Part shown: in pieces, positions 33,921 to 45,248 of the stretch
Numbering within the stretch: position 1 is the stretch's first letter
Layout of the letters: each line of letters begins with the position of its first letter
NCBI GenBank assembly: GCA_021295815.1
Contig: JAGWBQ010000008.1
Location: 57,876 to 121,875 of the forward strand
Direction of reading: 5' to 3'
DNA from: Gemmatimonadota bacterium
GTDB lineage: Bacteria > Gemmatimonadota > Gemmatimonadetes > Longimicrobiales > Gaopeijiaceae
DNA: 64,000 nucleotides
Notes under the pieces: generated by a model
Databases searched by the model: none
What the model was told of the DNA's origin: nothing
What the model saw: only the letters and a program-made list of their open reading frames with translations
Translations under genes and position numbers: made by a program

Positions 33921-35465
33921 ATGAGCCGCTTCGCTTCCGCGCCGGCTCTTTGCCTAGCCGTGCTCGCAGGGTGCTCCGGCCCGGAGGAACCCTCCTTCCG
34001 AGTGGCCGTCGCCAAGTTCCAGCAGGAGACCTGCACCTTCTGTCCAGGCGGCGACGCTCCCACCGAGGACTGGACCGTCCTCGGCCCGCTCCTATCCGGA
34101 ACCGAGCTGATCGACGCCGGTGGTTCCTACGTCCGGGGCTTCGCGGCGCAGGCCCGCGACTACGGCGACATGGAGCTGATCGGGCTCACTTCGCCGGACG
34201 CGCTCTTCGGGGGTTCGTCCCGGTCGTGGAGCACGCTCGAGTCCTTCGAGACCTTCGTGGGAGGGATGATCGAGGAGCTCGAAGCCGCCATGCCCGTCGA
34301 CGGCGTCTTCCTGGCTCTTCACGGTGCGCTCGCCGTCCGCGACGTTGCGCATCCGGAGGCCGAGATCGCCCGTCGCTTCCGCGAGGTGGTGGGCCCGGAC
34401 GTGCCCATCGCCGCCACCTTCGACCTGCACGGCAATGAGGACGAGGCGTTCCTGGCCTACGCCGACTTCTCGTTCGTGACCAAGCGCTTTCCGCACTACG
34501 ACGCCGCGCTCCAGGGCGAACGCGCCGCGCGGGCTCTGCACCGGACCATGAACGGCGACTACGAGCCCACGACCGCGACCCGCAAGCCGGGGGTCGTCAC
34601 TCCGACCGTCCTCCAGTGGACGGGCGCGCCTCCGGCGAGCGAAATCATGGAACGGGCCCGCCGCTGGGAGAACCGAACCCCGGACGCCTTCGTCAGCGTC
34701 TTCTTCGGCTTTCCGTGGTCCGACGTCCCCGATCTGGGAGCGACCGTGCAGGTCATGACCAACGGTGATCAGGAGCTCGCCGACGAGATCGCCGACGACA
34801 TGAGCGACTACATCTGGCGCGTGCGCGAAGACTTCGCCGGAGTCCACCTGCCCCTTCCGACCGAGGCCGCTCGGCTTGCGAGGGAGGCTGTGGCGGAGGG
34901 GCGGATTCCGATCGCGGTGGGCGACTACTCGGACCGCCCGGGCGACGCCACGCACATCATCCGCGCCTTCGACTCGGAGGGGATCGGCCGAGCGCTGTAC
35001 GGGGCGATCACCTCTCCGGCGGCGCTGGATTCGCTGGAGGAGGCGGGCGCGCGGGCGGGCGACGACTTCGACGGGGCCGTCGGGGGCTTCACGCCGTCGG
35101 GGGGCGAACCCTACCATGTGCGGGGGCGGATACGATACCTCGGGCCGTGGGCGGGTTACGACTACACCGCCGCGATCGAGTACGGCGACGGAAATCTCGT
35201 CGTTCTGGCGCCGGCCTACACCCAGATCACGAACCCCCACGCCTTCGAGTTCGGCGACGTCGATCTCGCCGACTACGACGTCTTCGTGGTCAAGTCGCGC
35301 GTGCACTTCCGCAGAGGCTTCCACGAGACCGGATACGCGCCCACCATCCTCGTCGTCGACGCGCCCGAACCCTTTGTCGGCACGCGCTATCTCGACGCCC
35401 TCACCTACGAGAACGTGGAGCTGTCGACCATGTACCCCTACGGCGTACCGGAAGCCAGGAGGTAG
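33921..35465 (+). CDS. M81 family (MlrC-like) metallopeptidase lipoprotein
   Basis: 514 aa. The signal ends in a lipobox (LAVLAGCSG), so it is a predicted lipoprotein. The mature protein is an M81 domain starting VAVAKFQQETCTF, with HGALAVRD and the probable zinc motif FDLHGNED, followed by FPHYD and a C-terminal MlrC domain (GDYSDRPGDATHII). MlrC of sphingomonads cleaves linear microcystin tetrapeptide, but most M81 proteins have unknown substrates. Neighbours (propeller A four bases upstream, cupin-propeller one base downstream) imply a coupled three-gene unit. A role on unusual or D-amino-acid peptides is inference. Confidence 0.88.
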   Translation: MSRFASAPALCLAVLAGCSGPEEPSFRVAVAKFQQETCTFCPGGDAPTEDWTVLGPLLSGTELIDAGGSYVRGFAAQARDYGDMELIGLTSPDALFGGSSRSWSTLESFETFVGGMIEELEAAMPVDGVFLALHGALAVRDVAHPEAEIARRFREVVGPDVPIAATFDLHGNEDEAFLAYADFSFVTKRFPHYDAALQGERAARALHRTMNGDYEPTTATRKPGVVTPTVLQWTGAPPASEIMERARRWENRTPDAFVSVFFGFPWSDVPDLGATVQVMTNGDQELADEIADDMSDYIWRVREDFAGVHLPLPTEAARLAREAVAEGRIPIAVGDYSDRPGDATHIIRAFDSEGIGRALYGAITSPAALDSLEEAGARAGDDFDGAVGGFTPSGGEPYHVRGRIRYLGPWAGYDYTAAIEYGDGNLVVLAPAYTQITNPHAFEFGDVDLADYDVFVVKSRVHFRRGFHETGYAPTILVVDAPEPFVGTRYLDALTYENVELSTMYPYGVPEARR

Positions 35466-35466
35466 A

Positions 35467-36957
35467 ATGCCGGGATCCAGTCCGTCCGGACGCTTCGCCG
35501 CAGCGCAGGCCGCCGTCGGCGTCCTTTTCGCGTTGTCGGCGCAGTTGGGGCCGGCAGCGGGTTCGCAAGTCGCCGAGGACTCCATGAACGTCATCGTTCC
35601 CGCGGACTCGCTCGACTGGCAGGGAAGCGGAGACATGCGCTTCGCGACGCTCTACGGAAATTCCTCGGAACCCGGACAGTTCGCCTTCCGCATCGAGACC
35701 CGACCGGGGTTCGAGATGGCTCCGCACACCAATCCCGCCACCGAGCACTTGACCGTGCTCTCAGGGACGCTCCACCTGGGCTTCGGCGAGACGTTCGACA
35801 AGGGCAAGGGCACGGCGTACGGTCCCGGCAGCTATGTGGCGGTCGGCGCCGGAGTCGCCGCGTACATGTGGTTCGAGGAGCTTACCGTGGTGCAGGTGCA
35901 CGGCACAGGGCCGTTCACTACCCAATACGTCGGTCGGGAAGGGGACCCGGCTGCGGGCGGAGGCGCACCGTCCGACCCGGAGGTGGAGGAGCTCGAATCG
36001 GGGACCGACGCGGTGCTGCAGGCGGTGAGCCCGGTATCGGCGGAAGTGGTGTGGACCAGCGGCCACGCAGGAGCAGTACTGGTGACTCTCGACGGCGGCA
36101 AGAGCTGGGAGCGCCGAGGCGGACCTTCCGGAGACTCCCTCCAGTTCAGGGACATCCACGCCTTCTCCGCTCGCGGCGCGGTCGCGATGAGCGCGGGTTC
36201 GGGCTCCGCCTCCCGAATCTATCGCACCGACGACGGGGGTGAGAGCTGGGCGCTCGCCTTCCTGATGGACCACCCGGAGGGCTTTCTCGACTGTCTCGAC
36301 TTCTGGGACGATGAACGCGGTTTCGCCTATGGAGACTCCTTCGACGGCTCGCCCTACGTGCTCTCGACCGACGACGGGGGTGGGAGCTGGAGGCGGGTTC
36401 CCCGAGACGCCCTGCCGCCCGCGAACGAAGGCGAGGGAGGCTTCGCCGCTAGCGGAACCTGCGCTCGGGCAGGCGAGGACGGCCGAGGTTGGATCGGCAC
36501 CGGGGCCGGCGGCTCGGCGCGGGTCCTGGCCACGGACGACTACGGCTCGACCTGGACGGCTGCGGAGGTCGACCTGGCCCGCGGCCCCAGCGCGGGCGTG
36601 TACACACTTGCGGTACTCTCAGACGGGAAGGAAGCCCGGGTCATGGCCCTGGGCGGCGACTACGCCGCAGAGGACGTGCTCGCCAACGCCGCCATCAGCG
36701 ACGGCGGGGGCAACTGGCGGCCGGTAGCGAACGCGCCCATCTCCGGCGCGGTCTACGGCAGCGCCGCGGCCTTGGTCGACGGACGCGAGATCGTGCTCGC
36801 CGTCTCGCCCGCAGGGGCAGCCTATACCGAGGATCGCGGCGAGAGCTGGACGGCGCTCGCGGGTGTCGCCGCCTGGGCGGTCGAGTTCGCACCGGGCGAC
36901 CGGGTCGGGTGGGCGGTGGGCGCCGAGGGACGGATATGGCGGCTCCGGTTCCAGTAG
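35467..36957 (+). CDS. Secreted cupin-BNR/Asp-box propeller fusion
   Basis: 496 aa. It has a signal peptide (about 1-35), then a cupin-like domain (about residues 40-155: RPGFEMAPHTNPATEHLTVLSG and GPGSYVAVGAG), then a six- or seven-bladed propeller with Asp-box motifs (SDGGGNW, TDDGGESW, EDRGESW) to the end. Cupins usually bind a metal; here the H..E..H pattern is partly retained (HTNPATEH), so activity is uncertain. The ATG at 35467 lies one base after the M81 stop. Because the two halves normally occur as separate proteins, the fusion suggests joint action on one ligand. No similar fusion with known function comes to mind. Confidence 0.8.
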   Translation: MPGSSPSGRFAAAQAAVGVLFALSAQLGPAAGSQVAEDSMNVIVPADSLDWQGSGDMRFATLYGNSSEPGQFAFRIETRPGFEMAPHTNPATEHLTVLSGTLHLGFGETFDKGKGTAYGPGSYVAVGAGVAAYMWFEELTVVQVHGTGPFTTQYVGREGDPAAGGGAPSDPEVEELESGTDAVLQAVSPVSAEVVWTSGHAGAVLVTLDGGKSWERRGGPSGDSLQFRDIHAFSARGAVAMSAGSGSASRIYRTDDGGESWALAFLMDHPEGFLDCLDFWDDERGFAYGDSFDGSPYVLSTDDGGGSWRRVPRDALPPANEGEGGFAASGTCARAGEDGRGWIGTGAGGSARVLATDDYGSTWTAAEVDLARGPSAGVYTLAVLSDGKEARVMALGGDYAAEDVLANAAISDGGGNWRPVANAPISGAVYGSAAALVDGREIVLAVSPAGAAYTEDRGESWTALAGVAAWAVEFAPGDRVGWAVGAEGRIWRLRFQ

Positions 36958-37120
36958 CGGCCCGCGGACAAAACCGTGGACCGCAAGGCATTTGCCGCTT
37001 CAACACTTACCGACCCGCTCCTGTCAATTGGGGGCTGTCCCTCGAATGAGGGAGCTGCAGACGGGTTTCGAGACCGCGAGCCTCGCTCGCCGGCACTTTT
37101 CCTTCGGCTCTTCCAGCATC

Positions 37121-40100
37121 ATGCTTCCACGCAGACTCCGACTCTCAACCATCATCGCCTTTCCGCTCATCGCCGCAACACTTCCTGGCGGCGTCCTACA
37201 GGCCCAGCTCAACACACCTCTAGGCGAACTCGTCGAGGAGTTCCGCTGGCGTTCTGTGGGACCGGTCAACATGGGCGGGCGGGTGACCGACGTGGAGGGC
37301 ATCCCCGGGCCCTCCAAGACCTTCTATGTCGCGGCCGCGGCCGGGGGCATCTGGAAGACCACCAACAACGGCACCACCTTCCAACAGATCTGGACCGACG
37401 AGCGCGTGGTCTCCATGGGCGACATCGCAATCGCTCCCTCCAATCCCGACGTCATCTGGGCCGGGAGCGGCGAGGAGGATTCGCGCAACTCCATCTCGCC
37501 GGGCGGAGGCATCTTCAAGAGCGAGGACGGCGGCGAGACCTGGGAGCTGATGGGTCTGGAGGCCACCGAGGTCATCGGCCGCATCGTCATCCATCCGACC
37601 GACCCGAACATTGTCCATGTCGCGGCGCTCGGTCACATCTGGGGCTCCAACCCCGAGCGAGGGCTTTACAGGACCCGGGACGGCGGCGAGACCTGGGAGC
37701 TCGTCAAGTTCATCAGCGAAACCGCGGGCTTCGTGGACGTGGTCATGGATCCGCGCGACCCGGACCGGCTCTTCGCGGCGAGCTGGGAGCGGGTGCGCGG
37801 GCCGTATTTCCTCAAGAGCGGAGGGCCGGGCTCCGGGCTCTGGCTAACCGAAGACGGAGGGGACACCTGGACGGAGGTCACGGGCGACGGCTTCCCGACC
37901 GCCGAAAAAGGACGCATCGGTCTTGCCATGGCCCCTTCCAATCCGGATGTGATGTACGCGATGGTCGAAGCCCGCGGCGAAGGCGAAACCACCGGCAACG
38001 CGGGCAACGGCCTCTATCGGTCGACCGACGGCGGCGCGACCTGGGAGAAGCGCAACAGCGTCAACACCCGTCCCTTCTACTACTCGCAGGTACGGGTCGA
38101 CCCGCAGGACGAGAACCGGGTCTACTTCTCCTCGACCCCGGTCCGGTACTCCGACGACGGCGGCGAGACCTACGGTACCACGACTAACGCCGTCCACGTC
38201 GACCACCACGCGATGTGGATCGATCCCAACGACCCTGAGCGCATCGTGGTCGGCAACGACGGCGGCGTGGCCATCAGCTACGACAAGGGAGGCAACTGGG
38301 ACTACCTGAACACCATGGCGCTGGGCCAGTTCTACGACATCTCCCTGAACATGGACACCCCCTACCGCATCTGCGGCGGACTCCAGGACAACGGGACCTG
38401 GTGCGGGCCGAGCCGGGTCGCCAACGGACAGATCTCGAAGTACCACTGGGCGACGATCAGCGGCGGAGACGGCTTCGTGACTGCGCAGGATCCCGTCGAC
38501 CACGACATCGTCTGGTCGGAGTCGCAGGGCGGCAACATGGGACGGCTGAACCTCGCCACCAGGAATCGGACCTCGATCCAGCGTCCGAACTGGCGCGACG
38601 GCTGGCTCGCCAAGCAGGACACCATCGTGCTGCTCACGGAAGACGGCGCTGCCGAGGACGATCCCCGCATAGTGAGGCTTCGCGAGGAGGCGACCCGCGA
38701 TTCCGCCAACTCGATCATGCGCTTCAACTGGAACACGCCCTTTCTACAGTCGGCGCACGACCGGGAGTGGTTCTACGCCGCAGGCAACCGGGTGATGAAG
38801 AGCGAAGACCGGGGCGACGATCTCCGGATCATCTCGCCCGATCTAAGCTACGCCGACGCGGAGAAGATCGCTGTCGCGACCGAGACCACGGGCGGGATCA
38901 CCCCTGACGTGACCGGCGCCGAGGCCTACGCCACCGTGGTGGCCCTAGACGAGTCCCCGCTGATGGCGGGCAAGCTCCTCGCCGGTACCGACGACGGCCG
39001 GGTATGGATGACGGAGAACGACGGCGCCGACTGGACCGAGCTGACCGGTCGCTTCGAAGGCGTGCCCGCCGGCACCTACGTGAGCCGGATCAAAGCGTCC
39101 AACCACGATGTGAACCGCATTTACGTCGCCTTCGACAACCATCGCACGAACGACTTCACCCCTTACGCCTACGTTTCGGACGACAACGGAGCCAGTTTTC
39201 GTTCCATCTCGTCCAACCTGCCCACCGGCAAGGCCGATTTCGTGCACGTGATCGAGGAGGATCCGGTGAACCCGCACCTTCTCTTCGTCGGCACGGACGT
39301 GGGCGCCTACGTCTCCACCGATCGCGGAGCGGTCTGGCAGCGCTTCATGCACGGCATGCCTGCGGTGCCGGTCCACGACCTCGAGGTGCATCCGAGGGAC
39401 AAGGAGCTCGTGGCCGGAACGCACGGACGCTCGATCTGGGTCGTGGGTATCGCCGCGCTGCAGGGGATGACCAGCGACGTCATCGCCTCCGGCGGCATGT
39501 TCGCACCAGCCCCGCCCGCCCGGTTCAGAACGCGGGCCAGGGGTGGAGAGTCCACCGGGCAGCGGTGGTGGTCAAGGCCGAGCCCGGGCACCGACGCGGT
39601 GATCGAATACTATCTCTCCGAATCGTTGGTCGAGCGAGGCCGAGACATGGCGGCGGCGGACCTTCCCGAAGATGCATCGCCCCGGGATCGGGTCGAGGCC
39701 AACCGCCTCCGGATCGAGATCAAGGACGAAAGCGGAGAGGTGGTGCGGACTCTGGGAGGCCAGTTGACCGCCGGGCTCCATCGCGTAGGCTGGAATCTGC
39801 GCGGGATGCCCGAGGAGGTTGCCGAGACGGAACCTTCGCCTTACGAAGAGCGCGAACGCGAGCGTTTGCAGGCGAGGGCCGAGGTGCTGAAGGACTCTCT
39901 GCTGGCGGAAGAGTGGGACGAAGCCGATGTCGACCGGGTCCTCAACATGCTGACTCAAAGGGGCCGCGGCGAGGTGGTGGTTCGCGGCGGTGGTGGAGGC
40001 GGTGGCGGCGGCTCGGTCGAATTCGGCGACGCCGAACGTTTCCAGGAGAGGCCCGGCGAATCGCCGCCGGGCAGGGTGCAGGGCCGCGGAGGAGCCGGCG

Positions 40101-40300
40101 GCGGTTTCGCTCAGATGCGGGAGATCGCACAGCTTCTGATGCCGGGTTCGAGCGTGAGCCAGATCATGGGGCGGTTCCGCAGTCGCGGTGGCGGTGGCGG
40201 ACCGGCTCCGGTGGTGGAGCCGGGGGTCTACACCATCTCGCTGGCGGTCGCCGACACGGTCTTCGTCGAGGAGATCGTGATACCCGAGCCCTCGAATTGA
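37121..40300 (+). CDS. Secreted VPS10/sortilin-like Asp-box propeller protein B
   Basis: 1059 aa. A signal peptide precedes QLNTPLGELVEEFRWRSVGP, with Asp-box motifs throughout (SEDGGETWE, TRDGGETWE, STDGGATWE, SDDGGETY). The tail contains a Gly-rich stretch (VVRGGGGGGGGGSV, near 39980-40020) and a Gly/Arg-rich linker before a final beta-hairpin region. It is paralogous to A and C and has no recognisable catalytic residues. The ATG at 37121 is chosen for the signal peptide; the frame is open further upstream but is not protein-like. The end overlaps the histidine phosphatase gene (TTGA). Confidence 0.88.
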   Translation: MLPRRLRLSTIIAFPLIAATLPGGVLQAQLNTPLGELVEEFRWRSVGPVNMGGRVTDVEGIPGPSKTFYVAAAAGGIWKTTNNGTTFQQIWTDERVVSMGDIAIAPSNPDVIWAGSGEEDSRNSISPGGGIFKSEDGGETWELMGLEATEVIGRIVIHPTDPNIVHVAALGHIWGSNPERGLYRTRDGGETWELVKFISETAGFVDVVMDPRDPDRLFAASWERVRGPYFLKSGGPGSGLWLTEDGGDTWTEVTGDGFPTAEKGRIGLAMAPSNPDVMYAMVEARGEGETTGNAGNGLYRSTDGGATWEKRNSVNTRPFYYSQVRVDPQDENRVYFSSTPVRYSDDGGETYGTTTNAVHVDHHAMWIDPNDPERIVVGNDGGVAISYDKGGNWDYLNTMALGQFYDISLNMDTPYRICGGLQDNGTWCGPSRVANGQISKYHWATISGGDGFVTAQDPVDHDIVWSESQGGNMGRLNLATRNRTSIQRPNWRDGWLAKQDTIVLLTEDGAAEDDPRIVRLREEATRDSANSIMRFNWNTPFLQSAHDREWFYAAGNRVMKSEDRGDDLRIISPDLSYADAEKIAVATETTGGITPDVTGAEAYATVVALDESPLMAGKLLAGTDDGRVWMTENDGADWTELTGRFEGVPAGTYVSRIKASNHDVNRIYVAFDNHRTNDFTPYAYVSDDNGASFRSISSNLPTGKADFVHVIEEDPVNPHLLFVGTDVGAYVSTDRGAVWQRFMHGMPAVPVHDLEVHPRDKELVAGTHGRSIWVVGIAALQGMTSDVIASGGMFAPAPPARFRTRARGGESTGQRWWSRPSPGTDAVIEYYLSESLVERGRDMAAADLPEDASPRDRVEANRLRIEIKDESGEVVRTLGGQLTAGLHRVGWNLRGMPEEVAETEPSPYEERERERLQARAEVLKDSLLAEEWDEADVDRVLNMLTQRGRGEVVVRGGGGGGGGGSVEFGDAERFQERPGESPPGRVQGRGGAGGGFAQMREIAQLLMPGSSVSQIMGRFRSRGGGGGPAPVVEPGVYTISLAVADTVFVEEIVIPEPSN

Positions 40301-40842
40301 AAATCGGCGCTCGATCTCGGGTTCGGGCGGCGGTCGCCGCGACGATCGCGGTCGCCGCTCTTGGCCCGGCATCTTCCGAGGCTCATGGTCAGGAGGCGAC
40401 GGACGAGGCGGTCGTCGTCTACCTGGCTCGCCATGCCGAACGAGCCGACGACAGCCGCGATCCTCCTCTCAGCCCCGAAGGCGTCGCACGGGTGGAGGCG
40501 CTCCTGCACGTGCTCACCGACGCCGGACTCACCCAAGTCCACACCACCGATCTTCGCCGCACCCGGCAGACTGCCGATCCGCTCGCAAAGGCCCACGACG
40601 CGCCGCTCGCCGTCTACGACCCCTTCGCCCTCGCGGCCTTCGCCGAGCTGCTGAAGGCGACGCCGGGACGCCACTTCGTATCCGGCCACTCGAATACCAC
40701 GCCCGCGCTGGTCCGCGCCTTGGGAGGAGACCCTCACGGAGAGATTGCGGAGGACGAGTACGACCGCCTCTATGTGGTCGTGATCGTACCGGGCGCCGAA
40801 CCGGTCACCACCCTGCTGCGCTTCGGACTGAGCGGTCCGTAG
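40297..40842 (+). CDS. Secreted histidine phosphatase (SixA/phosphoglycerate-mutase fold)
   Basis: 181 aa. A signal peptide (about 1-30) is followed by VVVYLARHAERADD, the RHA/G nucleophile motif, and a second histidine in HFVSGHSNTTP. The domain is of the short SixA/Ais type, acting on phosphorylated small molecules or proteins; an extracytoplasmic location suggests phosphate scavenging or lipid-phosphate cleavage. The TTG start at 40297 overlaps the propeller-B stop (TTGA), so it is translationally coupled to it. Confidence 0.85.
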   Translation: MKIGARSRVRAAVAATIAVAALGPASSEAHGQEATDEAVVVYLARHAERADDSRDPPLSPEGVARVEALLHVLTDAGLTQVHTTDLRRTRQTADPLAKAHDAPLAVYDPFALAAFAELLKATPGRHFVSGHSNTTPALVRALGGDPHGEIAEDEYDRLYVVVIVPGAEPVTTLLRFGLSGP

Positions 40843-40910
40843 CCGACTGCGGCGTCAGGACTCCGCGGGTTCTCTCCCCGCACCCTTGACCCCATGTCCG
40901 TCGGGGCTAG

Positions 40911-42665
<1,755 letters not shown>

Positions 42666-42666
42666 G

Positions 42667-42732
42667 GACCTGCGGCGAAACTCGCTCGAGCGCATCGTCC
42701 GGCGCGGATGCAGCGGCGTGCTGCCGTAGGAG
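42667..42732 (+). repeat. Dispersed intergenic repeat, reference copy
   Basis: Immediately after the thiC stop. It carries CCTGCGGCGAAACTCGCTCG, GAGCGCATCGTCCGGCGCGG and GATGCAGCGGCGTGCTGCCG. It aligns to the minus strand of 14685-14762, apart from the extra block in that copy, and in part to 1207-1240 and 70-98. A 12-base palindrome GCTGCTAGCAGC (42743-42754) lies just after it. Confidence 0.65.
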
Positions 42733-42792
42733 ACTTCCACGGGCTGCTAGCAGCTGAGGCCTCGGTGGGAAGCGGGGTCCACCGCGTGGAGA

Positions 42793-43221
42793 TCAGATCC
42801 GTTGGTGGTCGGCCCTCCACTCGCGCACCGCCTGCTTGATCTCCTTTCGCGTGGCGAGCTCGCCGTTCAGCACCCGCCCGACCAGATCGGCCACCTCGCC
42901 GTCCGAGGCGAATCGGAGACCGACGAGCTGTTCGGTGGTGAGCTCCTCGATGCGGGAGGCCGTCTCATTCGGCAGCAAGCGGGCGAGCCTCAGTCGTTCC
43001 TCCAGCCGTATGACTCTGTCCTGCACTCCCAGCGCGTGGTGGCGGGCGAACCTTACGTGGTAGGTGAGGACGATCGCGAGAACGGCGGGTATGAAGTTGG
43101 CCGGCGACGGGTCGTCGATGGTCTCGATCACCCAGTACGCCGCACCCACGGCGGACAGCAGGAAAAGGCCGATCGTTCTCCACGGACGGCGGGTGTGGTT
43201 GGAGTAGTCCTGTGTCTTCAT
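42793..43221 (-). CDS. DUF6526 family membrane protein
   Basis: 142 aa. MKTQDYSNHTRRP is the N-terminus typical of DUF6526 proteins, followed by two close membrane helices (about 18-36 and 47-63) and a charged helical C-terminus (IRLEERLRLARLLP). The ATG at 43221 is selected; the open frame upstream is Ser/Arg-rich and unlike the family. Function is unknown. It is convergent with thiC and 74 bases downstream of the AIM24 gene on the same strand. Confidence 0.82.
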   Translation of the reverse strand: MKTQDYSNHTRRPWRTIGLFLLSAVGAAYWVIETIDDPSPANFIPAVLAIVLTYHVRFARHHALGVQDRVIRLEERLRLARLLPNETASRIEELTTEQLVGLRFASDGEVADLVGRVLNGELATRKEIKQAVREWRADHQRI

Positions 43222-43294
43222 TCGTGTCCTCCCGGTTGACGGCTTCGCTGTCGACCGCCGACTCCGTCCCACGAGTTGTCCACCGGCCGGGGAG

Positions 43295-43978
43295 CTACTT
43301 GCCCCGCTGGGGAATGAACGGGATGAGCTTGTCGGCCAGCGAACCGAGATTCCGGGTCTGCACCCAAACTCTGCCGTTTCCGCTGAAGCGCATGACCAAC
43401 CCCTCGCCACCGGCGACGAGCGATCCGATGCCGCCGACCTTCCCGACAGAGTACTCCACGTCGTCGCTGAACGCAACCAAGTGCCCGGTATCCACCACGA
43501 GCTCGCGCTCCGGCGTCACGGTCAGCTCCTTGATGGCCCCGTAGGAGTTGTAGAAGACCTTGCCTTCGCTACTGTCCGAGTAGGCGCGGAGAAAGAAGAG
43601 GCTCTCTCCGCTGAAAAGGCCGCGGAAGCCTTGAAATTTGGAGTCGGTCTCGACCTGCGGTGAACACGCCAGGAAGGAGCTCGACTGTATGAAGAGATTC
43701 CGACCCGGTTCGAGATCGAACACCCCGATATCGCCGGGCGCCGGTGGAGCCAGGCTCACCCAACCTCCACCGCTCTCGCCCGTGAAGGTGTTCACGAAGA
43801 AGGATTCGCCTCCCATCATCCTGCGAACGCCCTTTAGGAACCCGCCGCCCATCCCGGTGCTCATGGCGACGCCCGTCTGCGCGACCATTGCGCCGGGCTC
43901 GACCTTCACGGACTCCCGAGGTTCGAGTTCGATGGTGAGAAGGGTGTAGCTGGGAGCGAATTCGATTCTGTGCCGCAT
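43295..43978 (-). CDS. TIGR00266/AIM24 family protein
   Basis: 227 aa, rich in beta strands and glycine. Typical segments are VEPGAMVAQTGVAMST, GGGFLKGVRRMMGGESFFVN and GELVVDTGHLVAF-like VVDTGHLVAFSDDVEY. The family forms a double-stranded beta-helix trimer; the mitochondrial AIM24 affects inner-membrane shape, and the bacterial role is unknown. No signal peptide. It lies in a leftward cluster with DUF6526. Confidence 0.9.
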   Translation of the reverse strand: MRHRIEFAPSYTLLTIELEPRESVKVEPGAMVAQTGVAMSTGMGGGFLKGVRRMMGGESFFVNTFTGESGGGWVSLAPPAPGDIGVFDLEPGRNLFIQSSSFLACSPQVETDSKFQGFRGLFSGESLFFLRAYSDSSEGKVFYNSYGAIKELTVTPERELVVDTGHLVAFSDDVEYSVGKVGGIGSLVAGGEGLVMRFSGNGRVWVQTRNLGSLADKLIPFIPQRGK

Positions 43979-44089
43979 GATACGCGTGGTTGGATGGGAG
44001 CGAGGCGCCAGGCCTGCGGCGACCGGACATGGAGGTTCGCGGACGGTCTCGAGTCCGGCGCGGTCGTCACGACGATCGACCGAGCCGCA

Positions 44090-45043
44090 CTAGCCGATGT
44101 CGCCGGTTCTCCTGCGAACCTCCTCTCGCCTCCGAGCTCTGTCGCCGGCCCGAGTCCTAGGTGCCCGGGCGGCGAACCCGACGCCCAGGAAGATAACCGC
44201 GGCTCCCGCGATCTGGACGATTCCCGGTACCTCGCCGAGCCACGCCCAGGCGATGAGCAGCGCCGACACCGGGACGAGATTGGCGAAGAGCGCGGTCCTG
44301 CTCTGACCGATCCGTCGGATGGCCTCGTACCAGATGAAGTATGCGACCGCGACTCCGAGCACCCCCGCATATCCGACGCCGAACCACGAGGTCGCCGACA
44401 CCGCCGTGAAATCGGTGCGCAGGAGCGACGGCAATCCGAACAGGAGCAGCGCGACGGTTCCCGGCCATATCGTCCAGGCCGATACCTCCAAAGCTCCGTG
44501 GCGCTTGATGAGCCTCCTGCAGAAGACGGTGTAGAGAGACCACACCAGCGCCGCAGCCAGCACCAGCAGGTCGCCGACCAGGCTGCCGCCGTCCTCGGCG
44601 CCACGACTCCCCGCAACCAGAATCGACGCCCCTGAGAGCGAGATCGCCGCCCCGACCAGGAGCATGATGGAGAACCGCTCCCTTCCGAATGCGGCACCGA
44701 GTAGCACGACCCACACCGGGGTGGTCGCGATCAGTATGGAGGCGTTTCCCGCCAGCGTCAGGTCCACGCCGCTCAGGAAGAAGAGCTGGTACCCGAGGTG
44801 ACCGATGAGCCCCAGCCAGATCGATCGGATCCATGCACGTCGCGAAGGCGGCAGGAGCCGACGTCCGCGCATCTTCAGAAAGACGCCCAAGGTCAGCGAG
44901 GCCAGCGGGAAGCGGAGAGCGTTGAAGGCGAACGGGTCGAGATCTTCGAGCGACGCCTTCATCGCCGAGAAATTGGCTCCCCACAGCACGGAGACCAGGA
45001 TCAGCGCCGGTGCGGTTGCCTTGAATCGATCGTCGACCGTCAT
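44090..45043 (-). CDS. DMT superfamily transporter (EamA)
   Basis: 317 aa with ten predicted membrane helices in two EamA repeats. The first repeat starts ALILVSVLWGANFSAMK, and the second around LVLAAALVWSLYTVFCR. The family exports amino acids or other small metabolites, and the substrate is unknown. The ATG at 45043 precedes the first helix; an upstream extension is Pro/Ser-rich. It is divergent from propeller C across a 205-base gap. Confidence 0.9.
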   Translation of the reverse strand: MTVDDRFKATAPALILVSVLWGANFSAMKASLEDLDPFAFNALRFPLASLTLGVFLKMRGRRLLPPSRRAWIRSIWLGLIGHLGYQLFFLSGVDLTLAGNASILIATTPVWVVLLGAAFGRERFSIMLLVGAAISLSGASILVAGSRGAEDGGSLVGDLLVLAAALVWSLYTVFCRRLIKRHGALEVSAWTIWPGTVALLLFGLPSLLRTDFTAVSATSWFGVGYAGVLGVAVAYFIWYEAIRRIGQSRTALFANLVPVSALLIAWAWLGEVPGIVQIAGAAVIFLGVGFAARAPRTRAGDRARRREEVRRRTGDIG

Positions 45044-45248
45044 CTTATGGAGGGGGTGGTGGCCGGGCGAGGGCCGGGTGCCGGAAGGGAAGGTGACCGA
45101 CAGCTCGGAAGCAGCGCGGAACACCGGCGGGCGGCAGGCCCGAACACGGCACGGACGCGTCGGCGGGCTGGCGCAAACTAAGTTGAGCCCGCACCTTACG
45201 CCGCAGCGTTCCCAGTCTTTCGCTCAACCCCAACGCCCGACGCCCCTC

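Noticed and set aside
30794..34063. Long minus-strand frame (1089 codons) opposite propeller A
   Set aside because: No family motif; the sense strand carries clear Asp boxes and a signal peptide.
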